NCBI GenBank assembly: GCA_964425195.1
Contig: CAYRLG010000015.1
Span: 1-64,000, forward strand
Source: Desulfamplus sp964425195
GTDB taxonomy: Bacteria > Desulfobacterota > Desulfobacteria > Desulfobacterales > Desulfobacteraceae
Reading direction: 5' to 3'
Length of the DNA stretch: 64,000 nt
Under the pieces are notes generated by a model. The model was not told the origin of the DNA. It searched no databases and saw nothing but the letters and a program-made list of their open reading frames with translations. Positions 1 to 8,440 of this stretch are shown here, piece after piece; the first letter of the stretch is position 1; each line of letters begins with the position of its first letter. The translations under genes and the position numbers were made by a program.

Positions 1-417
1 CTACAGATAATACCATATATTTTATCAATTCCTGGCATCTTTATTTTTGCTTTTGCCCCAATGGTTGTCCCTGAAGTAACCATAAAAGATACCACCCTTG
101 GAATCATAATTGGAGGAGGAAGTCTCTATCTTGTTGCTGTTATCTACTATCTCATCAGAAAAGATGAGGGAATGGGAGGAGGAGATATCAAACTTCTTGC
201 TATGATAGGTGCTGCTACCGGCTGGAGAGGGGTTCTATTTACAATATTTATATCATCTCTTATGGGAACATTATTTGGTATTTCTATTATGATGATTACA
301 CAAAAAGCAGACTCAAAACTTAAAATTCCATTTGGTCCATACCTTGCTGCTGCTGCTATTCTTTATATATTTTATGGAGAGCAACTTATATTATGGTACT
401 TTGACTATATATCATAA
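1..417 (+). CDS. Prepilin peptidase (type IV leader peptidase), C-terminal part
   Basis: This is the C-terminal ~138 residues of a gene that begins before the window; the reading frame is open from base 1. Prepilin peptidases are inner-membrane aspartic proteases that cut and N-methylate type IV pilin and pseudopilin precursors. The first visible residues (LQIIPYILSIPGI) match the segment just after the first catalytic Asp of the family. The second catalytic site, the GxGD-type motif, reads GMGGGDIKLLAM. Several hydrophobic segments surround it and a KIPFGPYLA motif lies near the end, as is typical. The gene faces cysE convergently with 69 bp between them; no strong terminator hairpin is visible there. 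The family call is secure; the substrate (pilin or type II secretion pseudopilin) cannot be told from this fragment. Confidence 0.88.
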   Translation, partial: LQIIPYILSIPGIFIFAFAPMVVPEVTIKDTTLGIIIGGGSLYLVAVIYYLIRKDEGMGGGDIKLLAMIGAATGWRGVLFTIFISSLMGTLFGISIMMITQKADSKLKIPFGPYLAAAAILYIFYGEQLILWYFDYIS

Positions 418-486
418 CCATCAAAGTTTCATATTAAGCTTGAGTTTGAGATAAACCACATTATTGTAATTACTACAAACTATCAA

Positions 487-1485
487 TTAATAGTGATCTT
501 GATATTTGTATATTAACTTTGGCATCTCCATAAAAACCTTTGTTTCAGGCTCAACAGATTGAGTAAGCCACACATTACCACCAATTACTGAGCCTGCCCC
601 GATAACTGTATCTCCACCAAGTATTGTGGCTCCTGAATAGATAATCACATCATTTTCAATTGTGGGATGACGTTTCTTCCCTTTAAGTGCCTCACCAGCT
701 CCTGGAGGTAAAGATAGAGCCCCTATAGTGACATTTTGATAAATTCTTACATTCTCTCCAATTACACTTGTCTCTCCAATTACAATACCAGTACCATGGT
801 CAATTACAAATCTTTTCCCAATTGTAGCACCGGGATGAATATCAATACCAGTTTGACTGTGGGCATGTTCCGTCATTATCCTGGGAAGTTGTGGTACTTT
901 AAGCTCATAAAGAATATGAGCAATTCTATATACAGTAATTGCGTAAATACCAGGATAACTAAAAATTACCTCGTCATAACTTTTTGCAGCAGGGTCTCCT
1001 TCGTATGCAGCACGGATATCATCTGATAGTATCTGCCTAAGATTAGGAATTGATTGTACTGTTTTTAGAGCAACTCTATATCCATTTGCTTCACACTCCG
1101 CACATGCTTGTCCATAACGCAAGCAGTCATGTCGAAGGACGTGAGTTATCTGTTCAGCTAAAATGTCGTGCAGTTGAGATACTGTTTGTCCTATAATGTA
1201 CTTTAGATTAGCACCGTCTAACTTCTCTTTAGAAAAATATCCGGGGAAAAGTACCTCTCTAAACTTTTCTATCATCTCATGGACTGAGGTGCTAAAATGG
1301 ATTGGTTGATCTCCAATATGTGCAAAACAGTCGCTCTCATCAATATGCCTAAGAATTGAGTCAATAACAGATGGAAGTGTTTTTCTATGCTCTGTAACCA
1401 GTTCATGTTCTGTCCTGCATGAACCGGTGTTGTTACTCGGAAAATCACTTCTGTTAATAATTGTAATATCATTAGAACTATTCAA
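487..1485 (-). CDS. cysE: Serine O-acetyltransferase (EpsC/CysE type)
   Basis: The enzyme transfers acetyl from acetyl-CoA to L-serine, giving O-acetylserine for cysteine synthesis in the cytoplasm. The 332-residue protein has a long helical N-terminal part and a C-terminal left-handed beta-helix of hexapeptide repeats (HPGATIG, IVIGETS, VIGAGSVIGG). The family motif IDHGTGIVIGETS contains the catalytic His. Length fits the longer EpsC-like forms rather than the ~270-residue E. coli enzyme. The start is a TTG codon at 1485, chosen because an AAGGAG lies 7 bases upstream and there is no nearby in-frame ATG. It is divergent from pgi; the shared 208-bp region contains an imperfect palindrome that could be regulatory. 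No cysteine synthase gene is adjacent. Confidence 0.93.
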   Translation of the reverse strand: MNSSNDITIINRSDFPSNNTGSCRTEHELVTEHRKTLPSVIDSILRHIDESDCFAHIGDQPIHFSTSVHEMIEKFREVLFPGYFSKEKLDGANLKYIIGQTVSQLHDILAEQITHVLRHDCLRYGQACAECEANGYRVALKTVQSIPNLRQILSDDIRAAYEGDPAAKSYDEVIFSYPGIYAITVYRIAHILYELKVPQLPRIMTEHAHSQTGIDIHPGATIGKRFVIDHGTGIVIGETSVIGENVRIYQNVTIGALSLPPGAGEALKGKKRHPTIENDVIIYSGATILGGDTVIGAGSVIGGNVWLTQSVEPETKVFMEMPKLIYKYQDHY

Positions 1486-1554
1486 TTTTTTTCTCCTTTT
1501 GTACTATTTTAACTTTTACTGTTTAATCTTTTTGTGCAATTTAGAAGTATTACT

Positions 1555-1610
1555 CGGTTTTATTAAAGAGAATTTTTTTACGAAAAAAAGTAAATTTTTT
1601 ATCAAAACCG
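1555..1610. promoter_or_regulatory. Imperfect palindrome in the cysE-pgi divergent region
   Basis: The outer arms CGGTTTT (1555-1561) and AAAACCG (1604-1610) are exact complements. The centre is a run of seven T, ACG, then seven A (1573-1589). The stretch between is A/T-rich and partly complementary. It sits between two divergent start codons, so an operator or a cruciform-forming site is more likely than a terminator. No function is proven. Confidence 0.3.
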
Positions 1611-1693
1611 TAGCTATATACCAATAGAGACTATCAGTTTATTATTTTGTCAAGATCATTTTATATCTAACCCATAGATCAAGGAGTATAATA

Positions 1694-3427
1694 ATGTTAA
1701 AAAGTATAAATCCTACAACAACACCAAGTTGGAAAAAGCTTAAAGAACATTACCAGATAATGAAAGATGTTCATCTTAAAGAACTATTTGACCAACAGCA
1801 AGATCGTTTTAACTATTTCTCCATAAAATGGAATGATATTCTTGTAGATTTTTCTAAGAATATTATTACACGTCAAACGCTTGAGTTATTACGTCAATTA
1901 GCATCTGAAACTTATCTGCATGATGCTATTAATAAAATGTATTCAGGAGATAAAATAAATGGAACTGAAAATAGAGCGGTACTTCACATTGCTTTAAGAA
2001 ATCTGTCTAACACTCCAATCTTGGTTGATGGGCAAAATGTGATGCCAAATGTCAATAGAGTACTCTTACAAATGGAGAAATTTTCTAATAAAGTCATATC
2101 TGGTGAATGGAGAGGTTATACAGGAAAGCCAGTTAATGATATTGTTAATATTGGTATTGGAGGCTCAGATTTAGGACCTGTTATGGTTACAGAATCTCTT
2201 AAACCATACGCTAAATCAAAAAGTTCTAATAACGAAAATATATCCTTACATTTTGTATCAAATATAGATGGGACACACATCATAGAGACTTTGAAAAAAT
2301 TAAACCCCGAAACTACACTGTTTTTAATTGCATCAAAGACATTTACAACTCTTGAGACCATGACAAATGCCCATACTGCAAGAAGATGGTTTATTTCACA
2401 CTCAGGGGATGAGAAGAGTATAAAATACCACTTTGCAGCAATCTCCACTAACATAAATGCTGTGGAAAAATTTGGGATTGACAGCGAAAATATGTTTGAA
2501 TTCTGGGATTGGGTAGGAGGGAGATATTCTCTCTGGTCTGCTATTGGTCTTTCAATAGCTTGTAGTATTGGGTTTGAGAACTTCAAGGAGCTTCTTGCAG
2601 GTGCTCACCAAATGGATGAGCATTTCAAAAATGAGCCTTTTGATAGCAATATTCCAGTTATTCTTGCCTTAATTGGTATCTGGTACATCAACTTCTTTGG
2701 AGCAAAGACAGAGGCAATTCTTCCTTATGATCAATATATGCACAGATTTCCTGCCTACTTTCAGCAGGGTAATATGGAGAGCAATGGAAAAACAGTTGAT
2801 AGAAGTGGCAAAAGAGTTGAAGTAACTATATCAAATGAGCAGACAAACAATAGTAGTTTCAGGGGTGGTGAAAAACATAGTTATTCTACAGGTCCAGTTA
2901 TTTGGGGAGAACCTGGCACAAATGGACAACATGCTTTTTATCAGCTTATCCATCAAGGTAGCCAGATGGTTCCAGCTGATTTTCTTGCTTCAGCAGTCAG
3001 CCATAACCCTGTAGGTAATCACCACAATATTCTATTATCCAATTTCTTTGCACAAACTCAAGCTCTTATGAATGGTAAAACTCTTGATGAAGTTATTAAA
3101 GAGATGAAAGCTAAAGGTAGAAATGACAATGAAATTGCAAACATTGCTCCGCATAAAGTCTTTACAGGCAACAGACCAACAAACTCGATACTTTTAAAAA
3201 AACTGACACCAAGAACACTTGGAAGCCTTATAGCGATGTATGAACATAAAATTTTTGTACAAGGTGTTATTTGGAATATTTTCAGTTTTGATCAATGGGG
3301 AGTAGAACTTGGAAAAGAGCTTGCAAATCAGATAATTCCAGAATTGGAAAATGATGAACTAATAACAGAACATGATAGCTCAACCAATGGGCTTATAAAT
3401 ACATTCAAGCGTATGCGTATTCAATAG
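1694..3427 (+). CDS. pgi: Glucose-6-phosphate isomerase
   Basis: It interconverts glucose-6-phosphate and fructose-6-phosphate in glycolysis/gluconeogenesis. The 577-residue protein is slightly longer than the 549-residue E. coli enzyme. It shows the SIS-fold sugar-phosphate segments NIGIGGSDLGP and IASKTFTTLET, the signature DWVGGRYSLWSAIGLS, and FQQGNMESNGK near the second active-site region. The start ATG at 1694 follows a clear AAGGAG. A short Asn/Ser-rich stretch (SKSSNNEN, about 2208-2240) follows the first phosphate-binding motif, one of several such insertions in this genome. It appears to be transcribed alone; no rho-independent terminator is obvious downstream. Confidence 0.96.
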   Translation: MLKSINPTTTPSWKKLKEHYQIMKDVHLKELFDQQQDRFNYFSIKWNDILVDFSKNIITRQTLELLRQLASETYLHDAINKMYSGDKINGTENRAVLHIALRNLSNTPILVDGQNVMPNVNRVLLQMEKFSNKVISGEWRGYTGKPVNDIVNIGIGGSDLGPVMVTESLKPYAKSKSSNNENISLHFVSNIDGTHIIETLKKLNPETTLFLIASKTFTTLETMTNAHTARRWFISHSGDEKSIKYHFAAISTNINAVEKFGIDSENMFEFWDWVGGRYSLWSAIGLSIACSIGFENFKELLAGAHQMDEHFKNEPFDSNIPVILALIGIWYINFFGAKTEAILPYDQYMHRFPAYFQQGNMESNGKTVDRSGKRVEVTISNEQTNNSSFRGGEKHSYSTGPVIWGEPGTNGQHAFYQLIHQGSQMVPADFLASAVSHNPVGNHHNILLSNFFAQTQALMNGKTLDEVIKEMKAKGRNDNEIANIAPHKVFTGNRPTNSILLKKLTPRTLGSLIAMYEHKIFVQGVIWNIFSFDQWGVELGKELANQIIPELENDELITEHDSSTNGLINTFKRMRIQ

Positions 3428-3730
3428 ATAATATATTTAAAAAAAATCAACGTAATAAAAAAAATGTTATATTTGCTATTGCCTTTACATTTATCTTTTG
3501 CTATTTTTTACAGAGTGAAGTTATGAATGTACTTGTTTTATACTTGAAAAAAAAGATGTAAAAATAATATCTTATAAAATTGTAGATATTTATCTTTAAT
3601 TGTATGCAATTTTCAAACATAAAGGAGGGATGTAGAGAAAAATCATAATTAAAAGAAGATAAATGACTTATAATTAAAAATGAGTGTTTCAATACTTAAG
3701 AAAACATATAATATAAAGGAATAGTAAAAA
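3428..3730. other. Gene-free, very AT-rich 303-bp interval
   Basis: No convincing gene is visible between pgi and the response regulator gene. Short frames (20 codons or fewer) end quickly and lack good ribosome-binding sites. A TATAAT hexamer at 3707-3712 lies too close to the next start codon to be a normal promoter. No stable hairpin with a T-tract was found. The region probably holds the promoter of the downstream gene, but I cannot place it. Confidence 0.5.
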
Positions 3731-4342
3731 ATGAGCAAAAATCCCGATATTCTAACAATTCCCCAAGCAGCAAAATATTGTGGTGTAACACGTATGAGCA
3801 TGTGGCGTTGGGTTAAGGCTGGAAAGATAAACTCTTTTGTGACTCCTGGTGGGCATCACAGAATAATTAAATCTGATCTTGAAAAGTCCCTTAAGGCACA
3901 GGGGATGAAGATGATGATAAGACAGATTGATGCACCTGCAAGAGTTCTTATTGTTGACGACAACGAGCTTGTTGTAAAAGGACTTGAAAAGCTCTTTCTT
4001 GAAGAGTCTTTTGAAGTTGAGACAGCAAAAGATGGTTTTGAAGCTGGAGTAAAGGCAAAACAGTTTAATCCAGACCTTATTATACTTGATCTTATGATGC
4101 CACAGATGGACGGCTTTGAGGCTTGCAAATTTCTTAAGAACAACGATTCAACATCGCATATCAAAATTCTTATTTTGACTGGTCATGCCTCTAAAGAGAA
4201 CATGAATGAGATTATGGATGCTGGAGCAGACGATTATATGGAAAAACCGGTTGATAATGCAGAGCTTGTTGATAAAGCAGAAGACCTGTTAAGAGATTTA
4301 CACTGGATTAAAGAGCATATTAGAAGTAAACGCAGAAGATAA
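3731..4342 (+). CDS. Response regulator with N-terminal excisionase/MerR-like HTH
   Basis: A probable cytoplasmic DNA-binding regulator. Residues ~7-55 form a helix-turn-helix of the excisionase/HTH_17 type (LTIPQAAKYCGVTRMSMWRWVKAG, then TPGGHHRI, typical of the wing). Residues ~72-190 form a CheY-like receiver: acidic pair VDDNE, phosphorylatable Asp in LIILDLMMPQMDGFEA, Thr in ILTGHA, and Lys in MEKPVDN. The output domain precedes the receiver, the reverse of the usual order. The start follows AAAGGA. No histidine kinase is adjacent, so it is an orphan regulator. A perfect 14-bp hairpin follows the gene. Its targets and input signal are unknown. Confidence 0.9.
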   Translation: MSKNPDILTIPQAAKYCGVTRMSMWRWVKAGKINSFVTPGGHHRIIKSDLEKSLKAQGMKMMIRQIDAPARVLIVDDNELVVKGLEKLFLEESFEVETAKDGFEAGVKAKQFNPDLIILDLMMPQMDGFEACKFLKNNDSTSHIKILILTGHASKENMNEIMDAGADDYMEKPVDNAELVDKAEDLLRDLHWIKEHIRSKRRR

Positions 4343-4373
4343 AAATCTAAATAAACAGAGCTTATATAACATT

Positions 4374-4408
4374 AGAAAGGCAGACTTAAATAGAAAGTCT
4401 GCCTTTCT
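4374..4408 (+). terminator. Hairpin terminator after the response regulator gene
   Basis: Perfect 14-bp inverted repeat: AGAAAGGCAGACTT (4374-4387), 7-base loop, AAGTCTGCCTTTCT (4395-4408). The downstream T-run is weak (ATTATTCAT), but the position, 31 bp after the stop codon and before the next start, supports termination. Confidence 0.7.
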
Positions 4409-4450
4409 ATTATTCATAGCTGCTTAAATTTTTAGAAACAGGGGGGCTAT

Positions 4451-5914
4451 ATGAAATTTCTAATCATTGGAGGAGATGCAGCTGGTATGAGTGCTGCAAG
4501 CAGAGCAAAAAGAAATAACCCACAAATGGAGGTTACTGTTCTGGAAAAGAGCGGGGATGTATCATACAGTGCATGTGGTATGCCCTATAACATTGCCGAT
4601 CCTCTACGGGATATGGATGATTTAATTGTCAGAAGTGCGGACGAGTTTAGGATAAAAAATAAGATTAATCTTTTAACTGGTCATAGAGTTGATAAAATTG
4701 ATCCAATATCAAAGAGTGTTACCGGAACAATTGTCTCTGATAAATTAAATATACTTAACAATATTGACCAGAAATTTTCATATTCATTTGACAAGCTCCT
4801 AATTGCCACTGGTGCCACCCCGTTAATTCCAAACATTGCAGGAATTGATCTTGAAGGTGTTATGCCTCTTAAAAGCCTTGAACATGGCAGAGCAATCAAA
4901 TCATTTATATCTTCATCCTCTGCAAGTTCAACAGTTAACCCAACTACTCTTCAATCCAAATCATACTCAAACCCTGTAAAAAAAGCTGTAATAATTGGTA
5001 TGGGCTACATAGGGCTTGAGATGTGTGAAGCATTAAGGGCACGCTCAATTGAAGTTGCTATGGTTAAGCCAGGAAGCCAGTTCTTACCATGGATGGTATC
5101 TGACCTTGCAGATATTGTTAAACAGGAGCTTAATACAAATGGTGTTAAAATATATAGTGGTTATAAAATTCAAAAAATAGAAAAGATAGAGATATCAGAT
5201 AGATATGATCAAAATAGCTCTCTCGCTGTTATCTGCCAACATACAACTTCCAATGAAAACTTAATTTTAGATGCTGATATTGTTATTGTAGCATCAGGTG
5301 TAAAGCCTTGTAGTCAACTTGCCTTAGATGCTGGACTTGAGATATCAGTTTCAGGTGCAATATCAGTTGATAAGAGTCTTAAAACTTCCAATGATAATAT
5401 ATATGCGGCAGGAGATTGTGCTGATGCTTTTCATATTGTAACTGATAAAAAGTGCTGGATTCCATTAGCTTTAAGGGCAAATAGGGCGGGATGGGCTGCT
5501 GCTGATAATGTCTGCGGAGTCCAAACTATTCTTCCAGGTGTTGCTGGAACTGCTGTTTTTAAAGTGTTTGAGCTTCAGGTTGCACGCACAGGACTTACAG
5601 TAAAAGAGGCTATTACATCAGGGTTTGATGCTGTTGAGGTTCTAATCAAGACAAGATCAAAGGCACATGCTCATCCTAACTCTCAAACAATATATGTTGC
5701 AATGGTAGGAGATAAAAAGAGCGGACGGCTTATTGGAGTTCAGATGGTGGGCAAAGATGGTGTGGCACATAGAATAAACGCTGCGGCAGTGGCTTTACAT
5801 GCAAAGATGACGGTAGCGGATTTTACACAAACAGACCTTGCCTATGCTCCTCCGTTCGGTCCAGTTTGGGATCCTCTCTTAACAGCTGCAAACCAACTTA
5901 TAAAAAAATTATAA
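4451..5914 (+). CDS. CoA-disulfide reductase-like FAD/NAD(P)H oxidoreductase
   Basis: A soluble flavoprotein of the single-cysteine pyridine nucleotide-disulfide oxidoreductase family (CoA-disulfide reductase, NADH oxidase, persulfide reductase). The FAD site is at the N-terminus (IIGGDAAGMSAA). The redox-active Cys is Cys42 in SYSACGMPY, equivalent to Cys43 of CoA-disulfide reductase. The NAD(P)H site is VIIGMGYIGLEMCEA, and a second FAD motif is IYAAGDCAD. The C-terminal dimerisation region contains AYAPPFGPVWDP. There is no rhodanese or TusA domain, so it is the short form. Ser/Thr/Asn-rich insertions occur at about 4905-4980 and 5205-5265. The start at 4451 follows a GGGGG-rich site 5 bases upstream. 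Likely roles are CoA thiol balance or sulfur/polysulfide reduction; sequence alone does not decide between them. Confidence 0.85.
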   Translation: MKFLIIGGDAAGMSAASRAKRNNPQMEVTVLEKSGDVSYSACGMPYNIADPLRDMDDLIVRSADEFRIKNKINLLTGHRVDKIDPISKSVTGTIVSDKLNILNNIDQKFSYSFDKLLIATGATPLIPNIAGIDLEGVMPLKSLEHGRAIKSFISSSSASSTVNPTTLQSKSYSNPVKKAVIIGMGYIGLEMCEALRARSIEVAMVKPGSQFLPWMVSDLADIVKQELNTNGVKIYSGYKIQKIEKIEISDRYDQNSSLAVICQHTTSNENLILDADIVIVASGVKPCSQLALDAGLEISVSGAISVDKSLKTSNDNIYAAGDCADAFHIVTDKKCWIPLALRANRAGWAAADNVCGVQTILPGVAGTAVFKVFELQVARTGLTVKEAITSGFDAVEVLIKTRSKAHAHPNSQTIYVAMVGDKKSGRLIGVQMVGKDGVAHRINAAAVALHAKMTVADFTQTDLAYAPPFGPVWDPLLTAANQLIKKL

Positions 5915-5926
5915 CGCAAAAAAATC

Positions 5927-5970
5927 AATAATATGTAGAGACGTACGGTTATGCGTCTCTACATATTATT
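5927..5970. terminator. Bidirectional hairpin terminator
   Basis: Perfect 17-bp inverted repeat (5927-5943 and 5954-5970) with a 10-base loop, between convergent genes. An A-run (5918-5924) on its left gives a T-run for minus-strand transcripts. It ends 2 bp before the stop codon of the transglutaminase-like gene. Confidence 0.8.
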
Positions 5971-5971
5971 G

Positions 5972-6685
5972 TTACTCTATCCTATTCTCTTCAAGTGCCT
6001 CTTTGTGAAAATCTTGTTCTGATAACTCGACTCCTACTACGCTCACTTGCTTATCAATACCAAAAAAATGAGGGTAAACTTTTATACAATCTTGAATAAT
6101 CTTATCAAACGGAAGATCGGCAAAATGTCCATGCTCTGTAATATACTCCATGTGACGATTACCTTTTGTATCAAATTCATGAAATATAGAATCGTTAACT
6201 CCATCAAACTCTAATGGCTTTATATTAAAATTAGTACACAAAGTTAGATTAAAAGCCGGTGTAGCTTTAACCCACTTATTGTTAATAAAAAGCTCAACAT
6301 AACCATGATACATAAATACATCGGTTTGCATCAAAGTTCTTAAACGGTTAGTTGATATATGATTTTTAACATCAGCAAAGCCAAGCCTTGCTGGAATACC
6401 TTGATATCTTGCCAATGCAGCAAGAAGAACTGCTTTGGCAACGCAGTATCCTCTCATCTTATTGAGAGTTGTACTTGCTTTAAAATTCTCTTTATTGTTT
6501 TTAAAATCATAGGGATCATAACGAATCTCATCTCTAACAGCGTAATATAACTGTATTGCCTTCTGCTTGTTGCTATCACTGCTGTTACATCTTGTTTGAG
6601 CAAATTTTGCAACTTCATGATTATCGTAATCCATAAAATAGGTAGATTTTAAATAGATTTCGACATCCTCGGTGACGTTCTTCAA
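5972..6685 (-). CDS. Transglutaminase-like domain protein
   Basis: A 237-residue protein with the transglutaminase-like cysteine-protease fold. The likely catalytic Cys is in MRGYCVAKAVLLAALAR and the His in MYHGYVELFI. These are followed by KATPAFN at the position of the third catalytic residue, where Asn replaces the usual Asp. There is no signal peptide or membrane segment, so it is probably cytoplasmic. Start is TTG at 6685 with AAGGAG 7 bases upstream. It follows the crotonase gene by 74 bp on the same strand and probably shares its transcript, ending at the hairpin 5927-5970. The reaction (protease, amidase or crosslinker) cannot be read from the sequence. Confidence 0.8.
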   Translation of the reverse strand: MKNVTEDVEIYLKSTYFMDYDNHEVAKFAQTRCNSSDSNKQKAIQLYYAVRDEIRYDPYDFKNNKENFKASTTLNKMRGYCVAKAVLLAALARYQGIPARLGFADVKNHISTNRLRTLMQTDVFMYHGYVELFINNKWVKATPAFNLTLCTNFNIKPLEFDGVNDSIFHEFDTKGNRHMEYITEHGHFADLPFDKIIQDCIKVYPHFFGIDKQVSVVGVELSEQDFHKEALEENRIE

Positions 6686-6759
6686 ATATTTTTCTCCTTA
6701 ATTTAGCTCTATACCAATAATCTCAGCGATATAACTTTATTTGGTTTATTCATAATTTT

Positions 6760-7581
6760 TTATTTTCCGGAAAAAACTGGTTTTCTTTTCTGAGCAAAAG
6801 CTGTAACAGCCTCCATCAAATCGTTAGATGGAATTATATTGCTGCTTATTGATGCCACATATTTAAGACCGTCATCAATAGACTTACCTACACAGTAGTT
6901 CAGAACGTCCTTTGATGCTTGAACTGCTAAAGGCGACATATCTGCTATTTCCATTGCCAACGCCTCAGCACGCTCCATAAGAGTATTATGGCTATCATAA
7001 ACATCATTGACTAATAAAATATCTTTTGCACGCTCTGCTGTAATATTACGGGCAGTATATGCAAGTTCGCGAGTATGCCCCTGCCCAACAATAAGTGGAA
7101 GTCTCTGTAAAACACCTACATCGGCAACAAAGCCTACAGCCGCTTCACGTAAAGAGAAAATAGAATCTTTTGAACAGATACGGATATCACAAGCAGTTGC
7201 CATATCAAGTCCTGCACCAATACAGTATCCATGAATGGCAGCAATTACTGGTTTTCTACACTTTTCAATAGAGGATATACTATCTTGAAGGTTATAAATT
7301 TTAGGTAAAAATTTCCATTTTATTCCACCTTTCTGGCTCTGCTCCATAAGTTCTGGCATCTCTTTTACCATCTCCATCAGATCAATGCCTGCACAGAAAC
7401 TTTCGCCTTTGCCAGCTACAATAACAACTCTTATATCAAAGTCTTTATCAAGATCGTCAAATATAGGAATAGACTCTTTCCATGCTGGTGGATTCATGGC
7501 ATTTTTCTTATCAGGACGGTTCAGATAAACCCACGCAACAGGTGGTTTTTTTTCAACAAGATAAAATTGATAATTACTCAT
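6760..7581 (-). CDS. Crotonase, delta(3,5)-delta(2,4)-dienoyl-CoA isomerase type
   Basis: A 273-residue enoyl-CoA hydratase/isomerase superfamily member, acting on acyl-CoA thioesters in the cytoplasm. Oxyanion-hole segments are FCAGIDL (residues ~62-68) and HGYCIGAGLD. Three acidic residues, Asp126, Glu146 and Asp154, have the same spacing (20 and 8) as the catalytic Asp176/Glu196/Asp204 triad of rat dienoyl-CoA isomerase, and the ADVGVLQRLP context is also that of this subfamily. This argues for double-bond isomerisation rather than hydration. The substrate could equally be a cyclic or aromatic-derived dienoyl-CoA, as in some anaerobic degraders. The start ATG follows AAGGAG. Confidence 0.88.
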   Translation of the reverse strand: MSNYQFYLVEKKPPVAWVYLNRPDKKNAMNPPAWKESIPIFDDLDKDFDIRVVIVAGKGESFCAGIDLMEMVKEMPELMEQSQKGGIKWKFLPKIYNLQDSISSIEKCRKPVIAAIHGYCIGAGLDMATACDIRICSKDSIFSLREAAVGFVADVGVLQRLPLIVGQGHTRELAYTARNITAERAKDILLVNDVYDSHNTLMERAEALAMEIADMSPLAVQASKDVLNYCVGKSIDDGLKYVASISSNIIPSNDLMEAVTAFAQKRKPVFSGK

Positions 7582-7749
7582 TAATTATATTCTCCTTTTG
7601 AATAAGATTTTAACATTCAAAACATCATAAATTGACAATAAAAGAGGTAGTTGTTATACCATTAGGCATAATTTTAAAAAAGGATTATTGAGATAAACTC
7701 AATTAAATAGAGAAGATAGAATGTAATATATAATAGAAAAGGATAAAAA

Positions 7750-8352
7750 ATGGATAGGAATGATAAGCAGATCAAGGATGAATATTTAAAGTGTCATGGA
7801 GAACTTCTCCTTAAGCTCGCAAGAACTACAATCGGAGCACGGCTTGGAATAAAAGGCGATTTGGAGAATCGATCTGAAATTATGGGGCAGTTGAAAGATG
7901 AGATATTTGATCTAAATATGGGAACTTTTGTTACTATACATCTAAACAAAAAGTTAAGAGGGTGCATTGGTACACTTGAATCTACAGAGAGCGTTAAAAA
8001 TGGAATAATGCAAAACTCTATAAGTGCTGCATTTGAAGATCCAAGATTTTCACCTCTTACATCAGAAGAGTTTCGCAAGTGTCATCTTGAAGTTAGTATT
8101 CTTTCTAAACCTATAAAACTTAAATATTCTAATTCAGCAGAACTTTTATCAAAACTTGAACCAGGGGTTCATGGAGTTATTATTAAAAAAGGTGAGGCAA
8201 GAGCAACATTTTTACCGCAGGTGTGGCAACAACTTCCAGATAAATCAAGTTTTTTGTCTAATCTTTGTCGTAAAGCAGGGCTCTACGAAAACGAGTGGAG
8301 AAACGGTAATTTAGAGGTGATGATTTATAAAGTACAATATTTTGAGGAGTAA
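7750..8352 (+). CDS. AMMECR1-domain protein (AmmeMemoRadiSam system protein A)
   Basis: A 200-residue AMMECR1 fold protein. It carries the strictly conserved RGCIGTLE motif (residues ~75-82), preceded by FVTIHLNKKL and followed by the usual SAAFEDPRF and LEVSILSKP segments, and GVHGVIIKKGEARATFLPQVW near the end. The biochemical role of the family is not established. In many bacteria it is next to Memo-like and radical SAM genes (the AmmeMemoRadiSam set), which are absent here. It is divergent from the crotonase gene and convergent with the ParA-like gene. The start follows AAAAGGA. Confidence 0.9.
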   Translation: MDRNDKQIKDEYLKCHGELLLKLARTTIGARLGIKGDLENRSEIMGQLKDEIFDLNMGTFVTIHLNKKLRGCIGTLESTESVKNGIMQNSISAAFEDPRFSPLTSEEFRKCHLEVSILSKPIKLKYSNSAELLSKLEPGVHGVIIKKGEARATFLPQVWQQLPDKSSFLSNLCRKAGLYENEWRNGNLEVMIYKVQYFEE

Positions 8353-8440
8353 TTTTATCTAATATCTTTTTAATTATAAGAAATTATTGTGGATAGAAGC
8401 CATTATGATTTAAATTAAACACTCTTATCATCTAAACTTA

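Noticed and set aside
736..1026. Plus-strand open frame inside cysE
   Set aside because: It is antisense to a clear cysE coding sequence, with no family resemblance.
3707..3712. TATAAT as the promoter of the response regulator gene
   Set aside because: It is 18 bases from the start codon with no suitable -35, and transcription would begin within the ribosome-binding site.
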